Assembly: GCA_009103225.1 (NCBI GenBank)
Contig: RHPI01000193.1
Span: 213,058-277,057 of the forward strand
Direction: 5' to 3'
Origin: Chlorokybus atmophyticus
Lineage: Eukaryota; Streptophyta; Chlorokybophyceae; Chlorokybales; Chlorokybaceae
Length of the DNA: 64,000 bases
Below, one piece after another: positions 37,776 through 49,073 of the stretch (positions are counted from its first letter, which is position 1; each line of letters opens with the position of its first letter). The position numbers and the translations under genes are program-made. A model generated the notes under the pieces. It made no database searches. It had not been told where the DNA came from and was given only the letters and a program-made list of their open reading frames with translations.

Positions 37776-39119
37776 TCAAGGACGCCTGGGGGCGCCGCGA
37801 TCCGCGAATGGCGCGCCAAAGGGAGGCTTGTTGAAGCCACCGACTGCAGCCTGTGTGCAAGTCACAAGCATCAGTAACAAACAACAACGCCAAGCCCATC
37901 AATCATTTTTATTCATGGGAATGGGTTGAAGTAAATGAAGGTAGAGTGAGAGCAGCGTAATGCAATCGTGCCCACCGCACATGCTTACACCCGCGCGCAC
38001 ACTTACATGCGTGCAGACACAAAATCGTGCGCAAGCACACATGCATGCTGATGAACGAGAGCTGCAGTCAACTACCTGCTGCTGCGTGACGCCGGGAAGG
38101 TTGGCCATGTTCATGGCGCGCAGCATGTCCATGGTGTCCTTGTCAACCTGTTGCACAAGTATTGTCAATACTGATGTTACCCAACGACTATCAGTGTTAT
38201 TAACAATGCTGTCAACCACAAACTTGAACGCAAATTTTGAACTGTTATCTCAACTCACCTCAATCATCTCAGTGTTGAGCGCAGACTCGTCGGGCACGAA
38301 GTCCATGCGCCTTTCCCTCTCCTCCTCTTGCAGCTTCAGCGAGATGCCGCGCACGGGCCCGCGCTGGATGCGCTTCATCAAATGCTGTGTAATGAAAGAG
38401 TTAAGCAACATTGTTATCCCCTTACTACATGAGAATATGTGATCACGCACGGTGGTGAAGCCGGCGATCTTGTTGCGGAGGCGCTTGGAGGGGATGATGG
38501 CGACCTCCTCGGCGATCTTCTTGTTGGTCTGGAAGTCAAGAGTGAGACGGGCATAGTACTTCTCAATAATCACGCGCGACGCCTTCTTCACGGTCTTTGT
38601 CCGAACGCGACCCTATCAGGAAGAGTTGAGTAACACAAACTATATCAAATTTGCTGTGCTCGTGCACATGTCCAATCGTTGAACAACAAACCTAACAATA
38701 GGAAAGGCAAATTGTGACCTGAATATGACAATGCACACACTAGCTAGCAAGGATTTCAGGTGATAGCAATGTTGAAGAGTGCAAAGAAACAGGCTGATGA
38801 ACCAACCTAATGCATATGTGTTGCCAAATAATCGTTGACTCAGCGAGCATTGGTTTTGGTAAGTTGGTAACGACAAGGCGGACCGATGAGCATTGCACGC
38901 ATGGCTTAAGCTAGCAATATCAGACCGAGGCAAGCTAGCAGCAGCACTTCACATGAGCTCGCAACAGGAGCAACATGAACCCCACTGCATGCCTCACGAT
39001 CCCCTGGCCTGAGCACACGACCAGGCAGATCAAGTGCTCAGGCCAAACCCCACGAGCCAGGCCAAGCACAGGCAATCCCCCACCAGCACACCCCAACCCC
39101 GCAAATCGAACCCTACCAT
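37776..39119 (-). CDS. RPS17: 40S ribosomal protein eS17
   Basis: Five coding exons read on the minus strand: 39119-39117 (ATG only), 38612-38451, 38384-38259, 38147-38076, 37850-37776, giving 145 residues. It reproduces the eS17 family along its whole length: [14 protein letters not shown] at the start, [14 protein letters not shown], then [29 protein letters not shown] and LPGV near the C-terminus. The end is GAPRRP. eS17 is a structural protein of the small ribosomal subunit near the head and beak. The length is close to that of plant homologues. The first coding exon holds only the start codon, followed by an intron of about 500 bases with donor GTAGGG; the remaining introns are 66-225 bases. 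A telo-box lies about 140 bases upstream, as in plant ribosomal-protein genes. Confidence 0.95.
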
Positions 39120-39254
39120 GATTGGCAAGCTTCAGCTCCGTCCAAGCGGTTCCCCTGAGATCCCGGCCCCGCCCCGCACGGCCCCGCTGATGGACCCCAC
39201 GCCGTGCCCGACGGCGGCGGCGGCGGTGGCGAAAGAGACCTAAAGCGCCAACGC

Positions 39255-39263
39255 AAACCCTAA
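39255..39263. promoter_or_regulatory. Telo-box in the eS17/DUSP12 divergent promoter
   Basis: AAACCCTAA, the plant telo-box, lies about 136 bases before the eS17 start codon and about 740 before that of DUSP12. In land plants it activates ribosomal-protein and other translation genes. Confidence 0.55.
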
Positions 39264-40005
39264 CTCAAAGGCGGCGTTTGGTGACTGAGGTAGAAGCAGT
39301 CAGTCACCAAACAGAGCCAACACATTCCCCCTTTCTGGACAACTGAGGCAAAAGGGGTCAGTCATTAGAGTAAGGTGCTCTGTTGTGACTCGGGCAAGGG
39401 AGGTAAGGTACCAATATCAACAAGAATGGCGACTGACCCCCCGAGTCCGATACCATCTTCAAACGTGCTTGATATACTAGACGACAATGCGATATCTGAC
39501 GCGTGCGGCAGAGGGGTAGAAGAAAGGCTGTGCAAGCACAGTGAGGTCACTATTTCCCGCATTTTTATCGCCCTCCGCCGCCTCCTCCGCCGCCTTGTGG
39601 TCGTCGTCGCGATCGGCGGCGTGGTGGCTGTCGTTTCCGTCCAGTCTCAAGGCTTCTGCTGCAGTATTGGGGGGGACTGGATGCTTTGGTGGTGGTGAAC
39701 TTGCTTCCCGCAAGAGTGAACCGGCTCGGCCTTTGCGCTGCTTGCTTAGGGCTGCCCTGCTTGCTTCACAAGCCTGAGGCACAGCAGGTCAGCTGGCACT
39801 CGTGCCATACTTTCTCTGAATATGTGCATTGTGTGCTCAGGCAGCGCATGAACACAGAATGATGATTTGATTGCTGTGGTGCAGAATTGGTGTCTTGCAT
39901 CACTGCTGCCTTATTGTCACTCATCCGCTGAGAATTGCGCATGCGGCTGCGCAGTCAGCTGCTTGCATTGGTTACGAAGCTTAATGTTATTCTTGTTTGA
40001 CAGAC
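39264..40005. other. Shared upstream region of eS17 and DUSP12
   Basis: An open frame at 39425-39698 (+) begins MATDPPSPIPSS and ends in a hydrophobic, arginine-rich low-complexity stretch. It cannot be joined in phase to the first DUSP12 exon with the acceptor seen there, so it may be a leader sequence or chance. CCGCCG-rich sequence marks 39570-39620. Confidence 0.4.
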
Positions 40006-42526
40006 ATGAGGCTGATCAGGCCGCACCTCTACATTGGCGACATACTTGATGCCAATAACGTGGCTGAGATCCAACGCAGAGGCATACAGCATGTGCTGAG
40101 CATTGGCAACTTTGAGAATGCGGACATTCCGACCATGCCAGGTGACTCGCTGCATTGCAGCTCTGTGCCATTGACGCCTATTAGGATGCTTCATTGCTTG
40201 CTTGCTGTTGCTTGCATTATCTGCTGCGTTGATTGCGTGCGTTCACTTGCTTACTTGCTCGTGGTGGCTGGGTTATGTGCTTTTGTTTGGCTAGCTGTCT
40301 TGTTAATGCTTACTTGCTTGCCTATTTGCTTGCTTACTTGCATAATTGGGTACATGCGTGCATGCGTGCTTGTTAGCTCACCAGCTTGCTAGCTGACTGA
40401 GCAGCTGATTGACCACGTTCTATGCAGAGCCTATTCAACACTTGCGCATCCCGCTGTTGGACATGCCGAATGCAGATCTGCTGTCGCGGCTGCCCGAAGC
40501 AGTCAACTTTGTTGCGCAGGGCGTTGTTAAAGGCGGATGTCTTGTGCATTGCCTTGCGGGAGTTTCCAGAAGGTGTGTCTTGTTGTGTGCATGGCATCTG
40601 CCAAGCCCAGGAGTAAGCATGCTAACACTGTTGCATCGCTTGCAGTGCTTCCGTGATCTTAGCGTACATGATGAGAACGGAGCAGTTGGCTTTTGCTGGT
40701 GAGTCTGTGCTTGCCAATGTTGTGTCAGCAATGCAGTTGATGATGTTGTTTGTGGCTTTGGCTTTAAGTGATACTGCGGATCAGATGCATTGGAGTCAAT
40801 GCGGCTGCGGCATTCTTGGGCTCAACCGAATCCTGGCTTCTGCAAGCAGGTATAATCAATGTTTGCACAGACTTCACAAGGCCTTTACAACTGTGTGTGC
40901 ATGCGCGTGTGTATGCCTGTGTGTGCGTGCGTGCGTGCATGAATGACCATGCGCGCTCATGCATGCACGAGTGTGTGTATCCATCTCTCAACGTGCTGGT
41001 GCAGCTTGAACTCTGGGCGAAGATGGGTTATGACATTGACGTGAAGCACCCAGAATTTCAGCAGTATACACTGGCATTGCTCAGTAAGTGACATTGATGT
41101 AGAATTCTGTAGTCTTGCAATGCGATGCCACATGATTGTGTAAGCATTCGCACCTTCATGTGCTAAGGCACATGGCACTCCAGGGGACAGTTGGCGGGAG
41201 TGTGGCTCTGTGAGCAAGACGGTTCTCGCTAGCGATCCTGGAAAGTTGAGTGTACTTGTAACCGAAGCAAGCGCATCAACCGCACGTGACGGCAGCGTGT
41301 CCACCTCAATGGAGGCAGTTGAAGCAAGCATCCAAGAGCCTGTAAAAGCTGCTGCTGCTGCTGCTGGCGTTGATGCAAGCAATACGAGCCAACAGCAGCG
41401 CGCGTCCACATTATTCCGCTGCAGGTCAGGCGGGCTTTTCTGCTTTTCGTGTGTTCGTGCACGTGCGTGTATGTGTGTGCGCGGGCTTGTGTGTGCGTGT
41501 GCGTCTTTTCATGGTTGGTTACTGAGCATTGGCAGCACGCTTTAGGTTGTATTTTCGTCGGCTAGTCAGCTTGCGCCGGCTCTCTAAGAAACGTGCAGCT
41601 ACAGCTACAGCACCGTAGTTTCTCCGCGGTCCTGCCGTGCTGTTGACTCCACAAAACCCAAGTTTTCTTAACGTACTGTGTCTTTCAACGATGGGCTTCG
41701 TGGCAAGTCAGCTGGCATGCCAGGTCAGTGCCCAGTTTCTGGCCTGCAGCTTTGCCTGTGCGTGTGTGTTGTTGTGTCTGTGCGTGTGTATTGTGCATAG
41801 GGGTTCCTTGTCCATTTTTAGGAAGTAGCAGTGAGTCTAGTGTAGCGATCAGTCTTTCGTATGGCAGTGATGTCACAGTCGGGTTAGCGTGCTTGTATCT
41901 GTTTTTTCCATACAAGTTGAGAAGGTTGGTTCCGGAGAGTTTCATTATCATTGCTGGCTTTGCATTGCAGGAAGTGCCGCCGGCTGTTGGCGTCAACAGA
42001 CAATGCGGTTCCTCACGATCCTGGCGAAGGTTGGTTGCAATGGAGTCTTTATTATCAACACTTTCGCGAGTGCATTGGATGTTGACCGTGTGCTTCTGCT
42101 CAGGAACCGCATCATTCAAGTGGCACAAACAGGAGAGATCGCTATCGGCCTTAGGTATGTCATGGCACGCAGTGCATGTTGAGTACACATCACCACATGG
42201 CCTTCATCTGCTTGCTTGTTATGCAGGAATGCAATGTTCTTCCTATTTTTTGGAACCCATGCAATGGATGGCGGGCATCAATGATGGCCAAGTTGAGGGC
42301 AAACTCCTCTGTCCCAAATGCTCAACCCGGTTGGGCTCATACAAGTGGGCAGGCAAGTGATCTAAAGGGGATCCTGCTTGTTACCTGGTAGTGAATGTGT
42401 TATGTTATTGATCTTTGTGATGGGCTTACAGGAGAACAGTGCAGTTGTGGCGCATGGGTGACGCCAGCGTTCATGCTTCACAAGAGCAAGCTTGATGAGT
42501 TGCCTGCAACCATTGCCTCCAGCTAG
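40006..42526 (+). CDS. DUSP12: DUSP12/YVH1-type dual-specificity phosphatase with zinc-binding domain
   Basis: Nine exons join in phase: 40006-40141, 40428-40572, 40646-40698, 40785-40849, 41005-41083, 41184-41424, 41971-42029, 42227-42352, 42432-42526, giving 332 residues (human DUSP12 has 340). The N-terminal half is a dual-specificity phosphatase domain: RPHLYIGDILDANN, IPLLDMP, the active site HCLAGVSRS (HCx5R), and PNPGF before an LELW segment. After a low-complexity linker, the C-terminal zinc-binding region has RCRKC, CSSYF with EPMQWM, LLCPKC and CSCGAW, the cysteines typical of YVH1. In yeast and animals the protein helps release the Mrt4 placeholder during late 60S assembly, mainly through the zinc domain. 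The eighth intron has a GC donor. The gene is divergent from eS17, with about 890 bases between start codons. I chose the ATG directly after the acceptor because MRLIRPHLYIG fits the family start. Confidence 0.92.
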
Positions 42527-45186
42527 TCGCTTGATGTAAAGACGTTGCAATGGCAGCAGATCTCTTGGTGCAATTGCAGTCGTTTTGTTCGTGCGTTCCT
42601 TCTGCAAGCACAGCACGTGTACGGCTACTTCATTAACTTTGCAGGCTACAGAAGCACTTCTTTGCTGTTCATTTTCTTGCACAGTCCGCATGCCTTTATG
42701 CCGTACTTCAGCATGCACTTTCAGGATCAAGGACACTGTTCTTCACTTACTCGTGTAGTGTACATGCATGCATCTCCTTTCATATCATGCCAGCCACACG
42801 AAGTGAGGAATGAAGAAAACTGTGCATCATACCAACATGGCTGCTTGGAGGCAAGGCGAGTGCGTGCACATCCTGATCCATTGCACACTGACATGATAGA
42901 CACTAGTTGCACAGCATAGGGTGTAGGATTCCATCCAGCATAGCACGATGCACATGCCTCATGGCGTTGGTGTTATACCAGTGCTTAAGGAACCAAGCAA
43001 GAGGCTGCAAGAGGATGTGCATTGCCATATTGCGCTAGCATCGTGAGCCGTTCGAAGAGTTATTCACGGTTAGATTGGGTTTCGGAGCAACTCAGAACGC
43101 TGAATATAACAATGGGGTTATGATGTCATGGACGACACGCAGGGAGTTCCCGTAAACCAACGAGTAAGGAAAACAATGCGGCCGGTCGATGCCGGCCGCG
43201 GCGTCAATAGCTTCTGACGCCACGCAATATTTGGCGGGCTTAAAGAGGCCAGCCGGGCGTAGAGACCGCCTCTTTGCGGGACTCGCCTGCGCAAGGCCTC
43301 CGGCCACCAACACACCACACTCAACACACGCACTCGCCCGCTCACAAACACATGTTCGCACAGCAGCATACCCCTTTCGCACACTCCCTCTTGTCCTGAT
43401 GGAGTCTCTGATACGGGGTGATCCTTGGAACATCCTGCTGTGCAAGCAAGCAGCAACCTGGGTGGCCAATGCAGCAGCGAGTTGAATCTCTATTGGGCTC
43501 TCGACACGCAGGTGGGGATAGTGACCGCATGAAGCTGTAGTGCACTGAGCAGTCCACCAGCGCACAGTAGCATGCTAATTGCAAGCGTAAGAGTGAGAAC
43601 GCTAACACTGTACATGTGCGCGGCACGTGTGTCTATCGTATGCAGAATGCAACACATGTGTGTGGGTGTGTTCATGTGCAGTGTGCACATGTGTGCGCGA
43701 GTGCAATTGTGTGTGGATGAAAGCAATTGAGCTAGTCACAGTGCATATGACTACATCGCAATTCGTGCCTAATGACACCATTGGAACTCAGTCCGTGCAC
43801 TGGCACCCCTATTTTCATTGCAGTGCTAATCACGTTTTACAACTCTCCCAAGTTCACGATCAATAACTCTCTTGGGCGGGCGCCAGCGTGCAACACATAC
43901 GATATGCCAGGAGAGGGCACATCAACATTTACGGGTGGCTTTGAACAGAAACGGTAGGCTGCGATCCAATAGTTTAGTGCAATGACCCCTCTTTCATTCC
44001 AAAAGCACCGTAGTGCAAGCTAACTCTCAAAGTAACAGTCAGACACCCAAGTTCCATCCTCGCTCCTTTCCTCCCCAGGCATGGTTGTTTGCAAGTGAAA
44101 CAGCACCTTACCATGTTGTCTTTGTTGTCACCATCCTTGTCATCCTCGTTGTAACTGTGATCCTGCTTGACAGCGACAACCATGTGCATGTCGCCTTCAA
44201 GCTGGCCTTCTTCTTGCAAGCACGCACATGCACTGCTTGTGACCATGTATGGCCACATCCGATATGTGCACGTGCACATGCATATAATACGTGAAGGCGT
44301 GTGCGCCATACATGGTGATCAATGGTGTTGACTGCCAGCAAGCCTGTCTGAGACACATACTACGTGTAGCCTCTTAAGTTGAAGTTATGAGGCTACACAC
44401 AAATCGCAATGAGCGTACTTGCACTATGTATGTCGTGCCTTACCAATCAAGCAAGCATTAGGCAACTGCTTTTATGTCCGCGTAATGTTTCATGTTAAGG
44501 CATGACTTGGCACTTTTTAAGGCAGTTGGGGGACGCTTCCTCCCCCAACTTTAAGCTTTGGGCGTCTGTTCAAATTGCACGCACACACGCACGCACGCCT
44601 CTTGCATGATATGAGCACAAGTGACATCTACAATTTCAAAAAATCAATCACGTGCACCTGACTTGCATACACAGCCACAGTGCCAGCAAAGCTCACACAC
44701 ATACGGTATACAAGGGCGTGCATGCGTGCGGAAAGGTAAGCAGAGGCAAAGTGCAGAGGTATGGGAGAAGGAAAGTGGGACAGCCTGCGGTACGAGGGGT
44801 GTGAGTTCAGCTCTTGACAAGTGGGACGGGCAGTGTTGTGGCGTGCTGAGCCCCCCGCACCTTCTAATGCCCCTGTTGCTGCTGCCACCCCTCTGTCACA
44901 ACAACAACACAAGCCTGCCTCGGCAGCTATGGTTAATAGACAGCGCGTGTCGACCATGGAGGTTGGGCAGTACACTGCACAAGTGTCATGCACACCTCTG
45001 CAATCAGCAGAGGCAGGATCAGTCATCCCAATTAGCTACATCACACATTGCTATGCATTGATGGCATGTGTATATCTGACTCAGCATGTTCAACATAGTC
45101 TGCTCTGTAGCAAATATGCTGCAACAGTCCGCATAGAATAACAGCATTCAATCACAAAGAGAACACATCACAGTCATGACCGACAC
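42527..45186. other. Spacer with some coding-like stretches but no gene model
   Basis: Frames near 43190-43485 (+), 43820-43960 (+) and 44090-44220 (+) look weakly coding; the last encodes a very hydrophobic segment (VVFVVTILVILVVTVILL) that could be a membrane helix. Their phases do not join with the splice sites visible, and I recognise no domain. A GGCCGGTCGATGCCGGCC inverted repeat lies near 43180. The right end (from about 44670) contains scattered matches to sequence downstream of the second fusion-gene copy, so the duplication extends into it. Confidence 0.45.
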
Positions 45187-48100
45187 TTTGCTGATCGATA
45201 CGGGCCATGAAACGGTTGCCTCGCCGTCAGCGCCGCTGCACGTCAAAGGGCCTAGCGGCAAGCATCACGTCCACATTGCGCTCAACATTGGCGAGCACAC
45301 GCAACTCCGTCACTGACACCACCTAAGGTACACATAAGATACGATCGCCATGATGATTGTGGTGTTGATGGTGTACATGATGAGGATGGAAGAGAGCGCA
45401 TGCACAAGATGGTATCCACCTCAATAAGGATTTGGAAGGTGGCGGCTCCGCTGCGTTCCAAGCTGTGACTTCTTCTTGTCCCAACGTTGTCGTGCAGCCA
45501 CATTGCCCACAGTAACAGCCTACAAGTTCAGTCAATGAGTGGTCAACGAGATCGAGGGAATGCATACGCAAAAGCTTGTCAAGTACACACTCGTCGTAAC
45601 TGGCTCAATGCATCAGCAACATACTCCCTCGGCATGCATGACTACAGCAACCTGATGTGCAATCCTGATCGGCATACTCGTGAAATGAACTGAATCACAT
45701 GTGTACGATTGCTATGGTGCCCTGCACTGCTACAGGAACATACGCCAACAACCTGCGCAGTGCATGAACTGATGCAATCATCTCTTTCTCAGTATAATAC
45801 GCACCTGAGGCCTCAACACAGGGTTCTTCAGCAGTCCAGACATGGAAAGTCTGTGCGCGGGCGCCACCATCGCAACGCCCCTCTGCGCAATCGTCTGAAC
45901 TGCCTGCACTTCCCACTTGTTGCTGATTTCATCAACAACGATGACCTGCAAGAAAGGTTCAACGATGAAGACAGTTGAAGATCCACTTGCGTGCTGGCAT
46001 GCAGGAGCAAAGGTGTATGCATAGCAAGTTTGTTGCTGTTGTTGTTTCCTCCCACCTGAGGATTGTGGTTCTGTACAGCTCTATAAGGACATCATGCTGC
46101 AGCTGTCTGTCTCACAGGCATGCGTCGCGCTCGTCTTATGCAAGGGTGAGGTTCTTCCCCCGCGCCTGTTGAAGGAATGTATTGGCTCATGATGTGACCA
46201 CACATACACGCACACACACATGCACCCGCACGCATGCGCGTGCACGCGCACACAACATCATCAGCGGCATGTGCCCAACAAGCAACCAACACATGTACCT
46301 GCAATCTCATTGGTCGTATCCACAACCATGACTCGCAGGCGCAAGGTCTCGGCTGTGATGCGCGCAACAACATCACGCAGCAGTGTTGTTTTGCCCACAC
46401 CTGCGTGCTGATAACAGTCACATAACTCAACATTGCTTTCATGTTCATGCATCTCAATTCATGTGACAATATTCATGGTAGTACCTGGGGCTCTCAGCAC
46501 AAGTATTGATCTTGGCATAGCACCAAGAGCAAGGCTCTGAGAGGTGGGCATAAGGCGGCTGATGAAGTCTATGATAATCTCCGCAGCACCGTGTATGTGT
46601 CGCCCTATGCGATATGTCAAGCCTTGAATCTGCATCTGCAATCGTTTCAGCAACGCACTTTTGTTAGACTCATTTGCAGCAGTGTGGTACCTTTTCAAGC
46701 CCTTGGATGGCTGATATGCGGTGCAGTGTGCCTGACACTCCAGCCCTATTTGCATTAGACAAGCGCACGCTATGGGATTGCAATGCTGCCACGGCCTCAT
46801 CAACGCGCACGTCGTAATGCAGCTCATCCTCGCTGCCATCTGGTCACACATAAAGCTTTCTTTTTTAAATCAATGGTTGCCAACAATGCCACACCCACAC
46901 CCTTACACGCACACACGCATGCGCGCACACACGCACATGTAGCAAGCCGCCTTGCCTGCCATGCGAAGTGCGGGACGGACCTGCCAATGTCCAGAACCAC
47001 TTCCACCGCTGCGCTCGAAACCCGTGCAGCAGCCTCCACAACAGCTTCCGACACCCAGCAACATACACATCAACACGGTTGTAATAACACCTTCCATGCA
47101 TAACCACATTCACAACACCAACACCAACTCTCTGTACACAGCAACAGGCAGTAGGCAAAGACAGAGGTAAACTCTTACCCTAAGCACAGGAGGCAGCACT
47201 TGTAGCAAGCTGGCTACTTCTGGTGACTCTGAATGAGTCTCCTTCACATTCGCTTCAACATTGCTGCTAGTTGATGATGAGATGAACTCCCCTGATGTGG
47301 TCTGATACACTGCTGCAAAGGTCTCATTGAAGGTGAGTAACAAGTCTATGCCAGGAGGCGCGCACATGGCCGATGGCACGGCACTCGCAATCGCTGTCGG
47401 GTTGGTGCGTGCAGTGGTTTCATCAATGACACGTTGAGCGCAAGCCGTTATGAAGTCATCTTCCATGCGCTCAAATCAAGCAAGGAGGTGCCTCACATCG
47501 GCCGCTGCGTACGCTTTCTGCATGTCGGTGAGCGGGCGCTTGTCCCACGTGGAGTGGTCTATCGCCTTGTGGGTTAATCGGATCAGGTTGTGCATCTTTA
47601 ACAGACTGCTGAGGCTCTTGCTTTGCAGCTGTGCTTGCTGTGAGCACACAAGTAAGCAACGGTTACACCATGCCCATCATATAAGTACACACAAAGCTTG
47701 CATTTTGCAATGCACACAGTGCAATATGTATAGTGTGTAGGGTGTGGTTGTCTGCTGGATGAGATTAACAGATGCGTACCTCATTGCTTAGCTGATAAAG
47801 GACCTTAGTGTCCACAACGTTGCGCATGCTGATGCCAAACTGCTGGTGCAATGCTGCAGCATGTGACCTTGCATCATGACACACCTGCAGTCAGTCACAG
47901 CGAGGTGTTGAGCACGCATGTTGCAGAGTTGAGTTGAGAGTGCACATGTTCACCTTGAGAATGTGATCGCTCTCCAACAACCAACGAAGTACTTACAGAA
48001 CATTTCCAACGGATTGTGCCGCGATCAGGTCAAAGAGGTAGATCGTTTGCACACTGGAGTCAACATCGGTTGCAACCTGCGCATGGCATCAGGCAACATG

Positions 48101-49073
48101 TGGGCAGCACTCGCAGTGGCCACTACAGTCAGGCGCCTACAGTTGAGTGTACATATATACGACCGCTGTGTGCACACGTGTGTGTGCGTGCCTGCGTGCA
48201 TACGCGATCGCATGTGCTTTTTCTACCAATGTATTTGATTGCACATGTCTGTAGGTGTGCATACACGCGCATACACGCGCGCGCGCACGTGTGCATACAC
48301 ACTCACACGCATGCATGCCAACTGTCATCCACTACAGCACGCACCTGTAGCAGACACGTCCGGCCACCTTTGTCCAAGTCTCTGCCTTTGCAAGCAACCG
48401 CAACCTCCAAAGACCTCTCAAGCCATTTGCAGGCAGAGTCACATCACCTTATCATCGCTGTCTATCAGCACCACGCGCGGCTCAGATGGTGATGAAGGCA
48501 GTGGTGGTAGCAGTGATGGTGGCTCCAGCATCACGGAAGAATTTGCTGCTTGTGACTCATTTGCTTCACCGTGCTTAGCATACAGCTGAAGCAACCTCCT
48601 TGCTGAGTGTAAAAACATGCTCAAGTCTTCTACCGAAAGGTTACGCGACTGCAGCAAAAGTTGTTCCAACGCGGCTGCTGCGGCTGCTTGCTTGGCTTTG
48701 TTTGCTTTGCGAGCGTGGCCGACGCCAATTATGAGCTGCATTCGTGCAGCGGTGGTTTTGGGTTTAAGTACAGCTGTGGCCGAATGCGTGTATGGTTGAG
48801 TGCTGCTGTCTTGCATTGTGATGATGTCTACGCGTTGGTCCTGGCCCTCAAACACACGTAGAAGCATAAGAGGAGTGCATGCTTGGCTCTTCCCACCTTT
48901 CTGCACAAGCAATGAGTTGTCAACATTATCTCTCATGTGTAAGTTAACATGGCAGGGCGCCTTACCCAACTGAGCTGCTGCATCAAGAATGCCGCACGCG
49001 GGAAGTCGCGCCAAGACCTGGGCTCGTTGTCTAGCGCTGAGTTGTCTCGCAGGTGTACATTATCAGTAGCCAT
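45187..49073 (-). pseudogene. Decayed tandem copy of the pseudo-exonuclease/ycf45-like ATPase gene
   Basis: It matches the neighbouring copy at 51975-55856 exon by exon, but is disrupted many times: a one-base insertion near 48441-48456 that moves the exonuclease domain out of frame, a TAA at 47993-47995, a TGA at 47476-47478, two extra bases near 46974-46984, a two-base loss near 46101-46116, an extra base near 45461-45470 and a TGA replacing a Trp codon at 45227-45229. The P-loop reads RAPGVGKTT, its first Gly changed to Arg. Parts are better conserved than in the other copy (VVDTKVLYQLSNE and YAAADV), so both copies derive from an intact ancestor. The dsRBD-like part (48345-48900) and the first exon (48966-49073) remain open. 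No full-length protein is expected, although the N-terminal third could still be made. Confidence 0.85.
46195..46260. repeat. Alternating purine-pyrimidine tract
   Basis: ACACGCACACACACATGCAC-like sequence without a fixed unit, within an intron position of the decayed copy. The same position in the other copy (52985-53060) also carries such a tract. Confidence 0.7.

Noticed and set aside
39375-39698. Upstream coding exon of DUSP12
   Set aside because: Its frame cannot be joined in phase to the first recognised exon with visible splice sites, and DUSP12 proteins start close to the segment found at 40006.
40769-40849. Acceptor at 40768 for the fourth DUSP12 exon
   Set aside because: It gives a sequence unlike the family and the wrong phase for the next exon; the acceptor at 40784 gives ALESMRLRHSWAQPNPGF, which fits DUSP12 and keeps phase.
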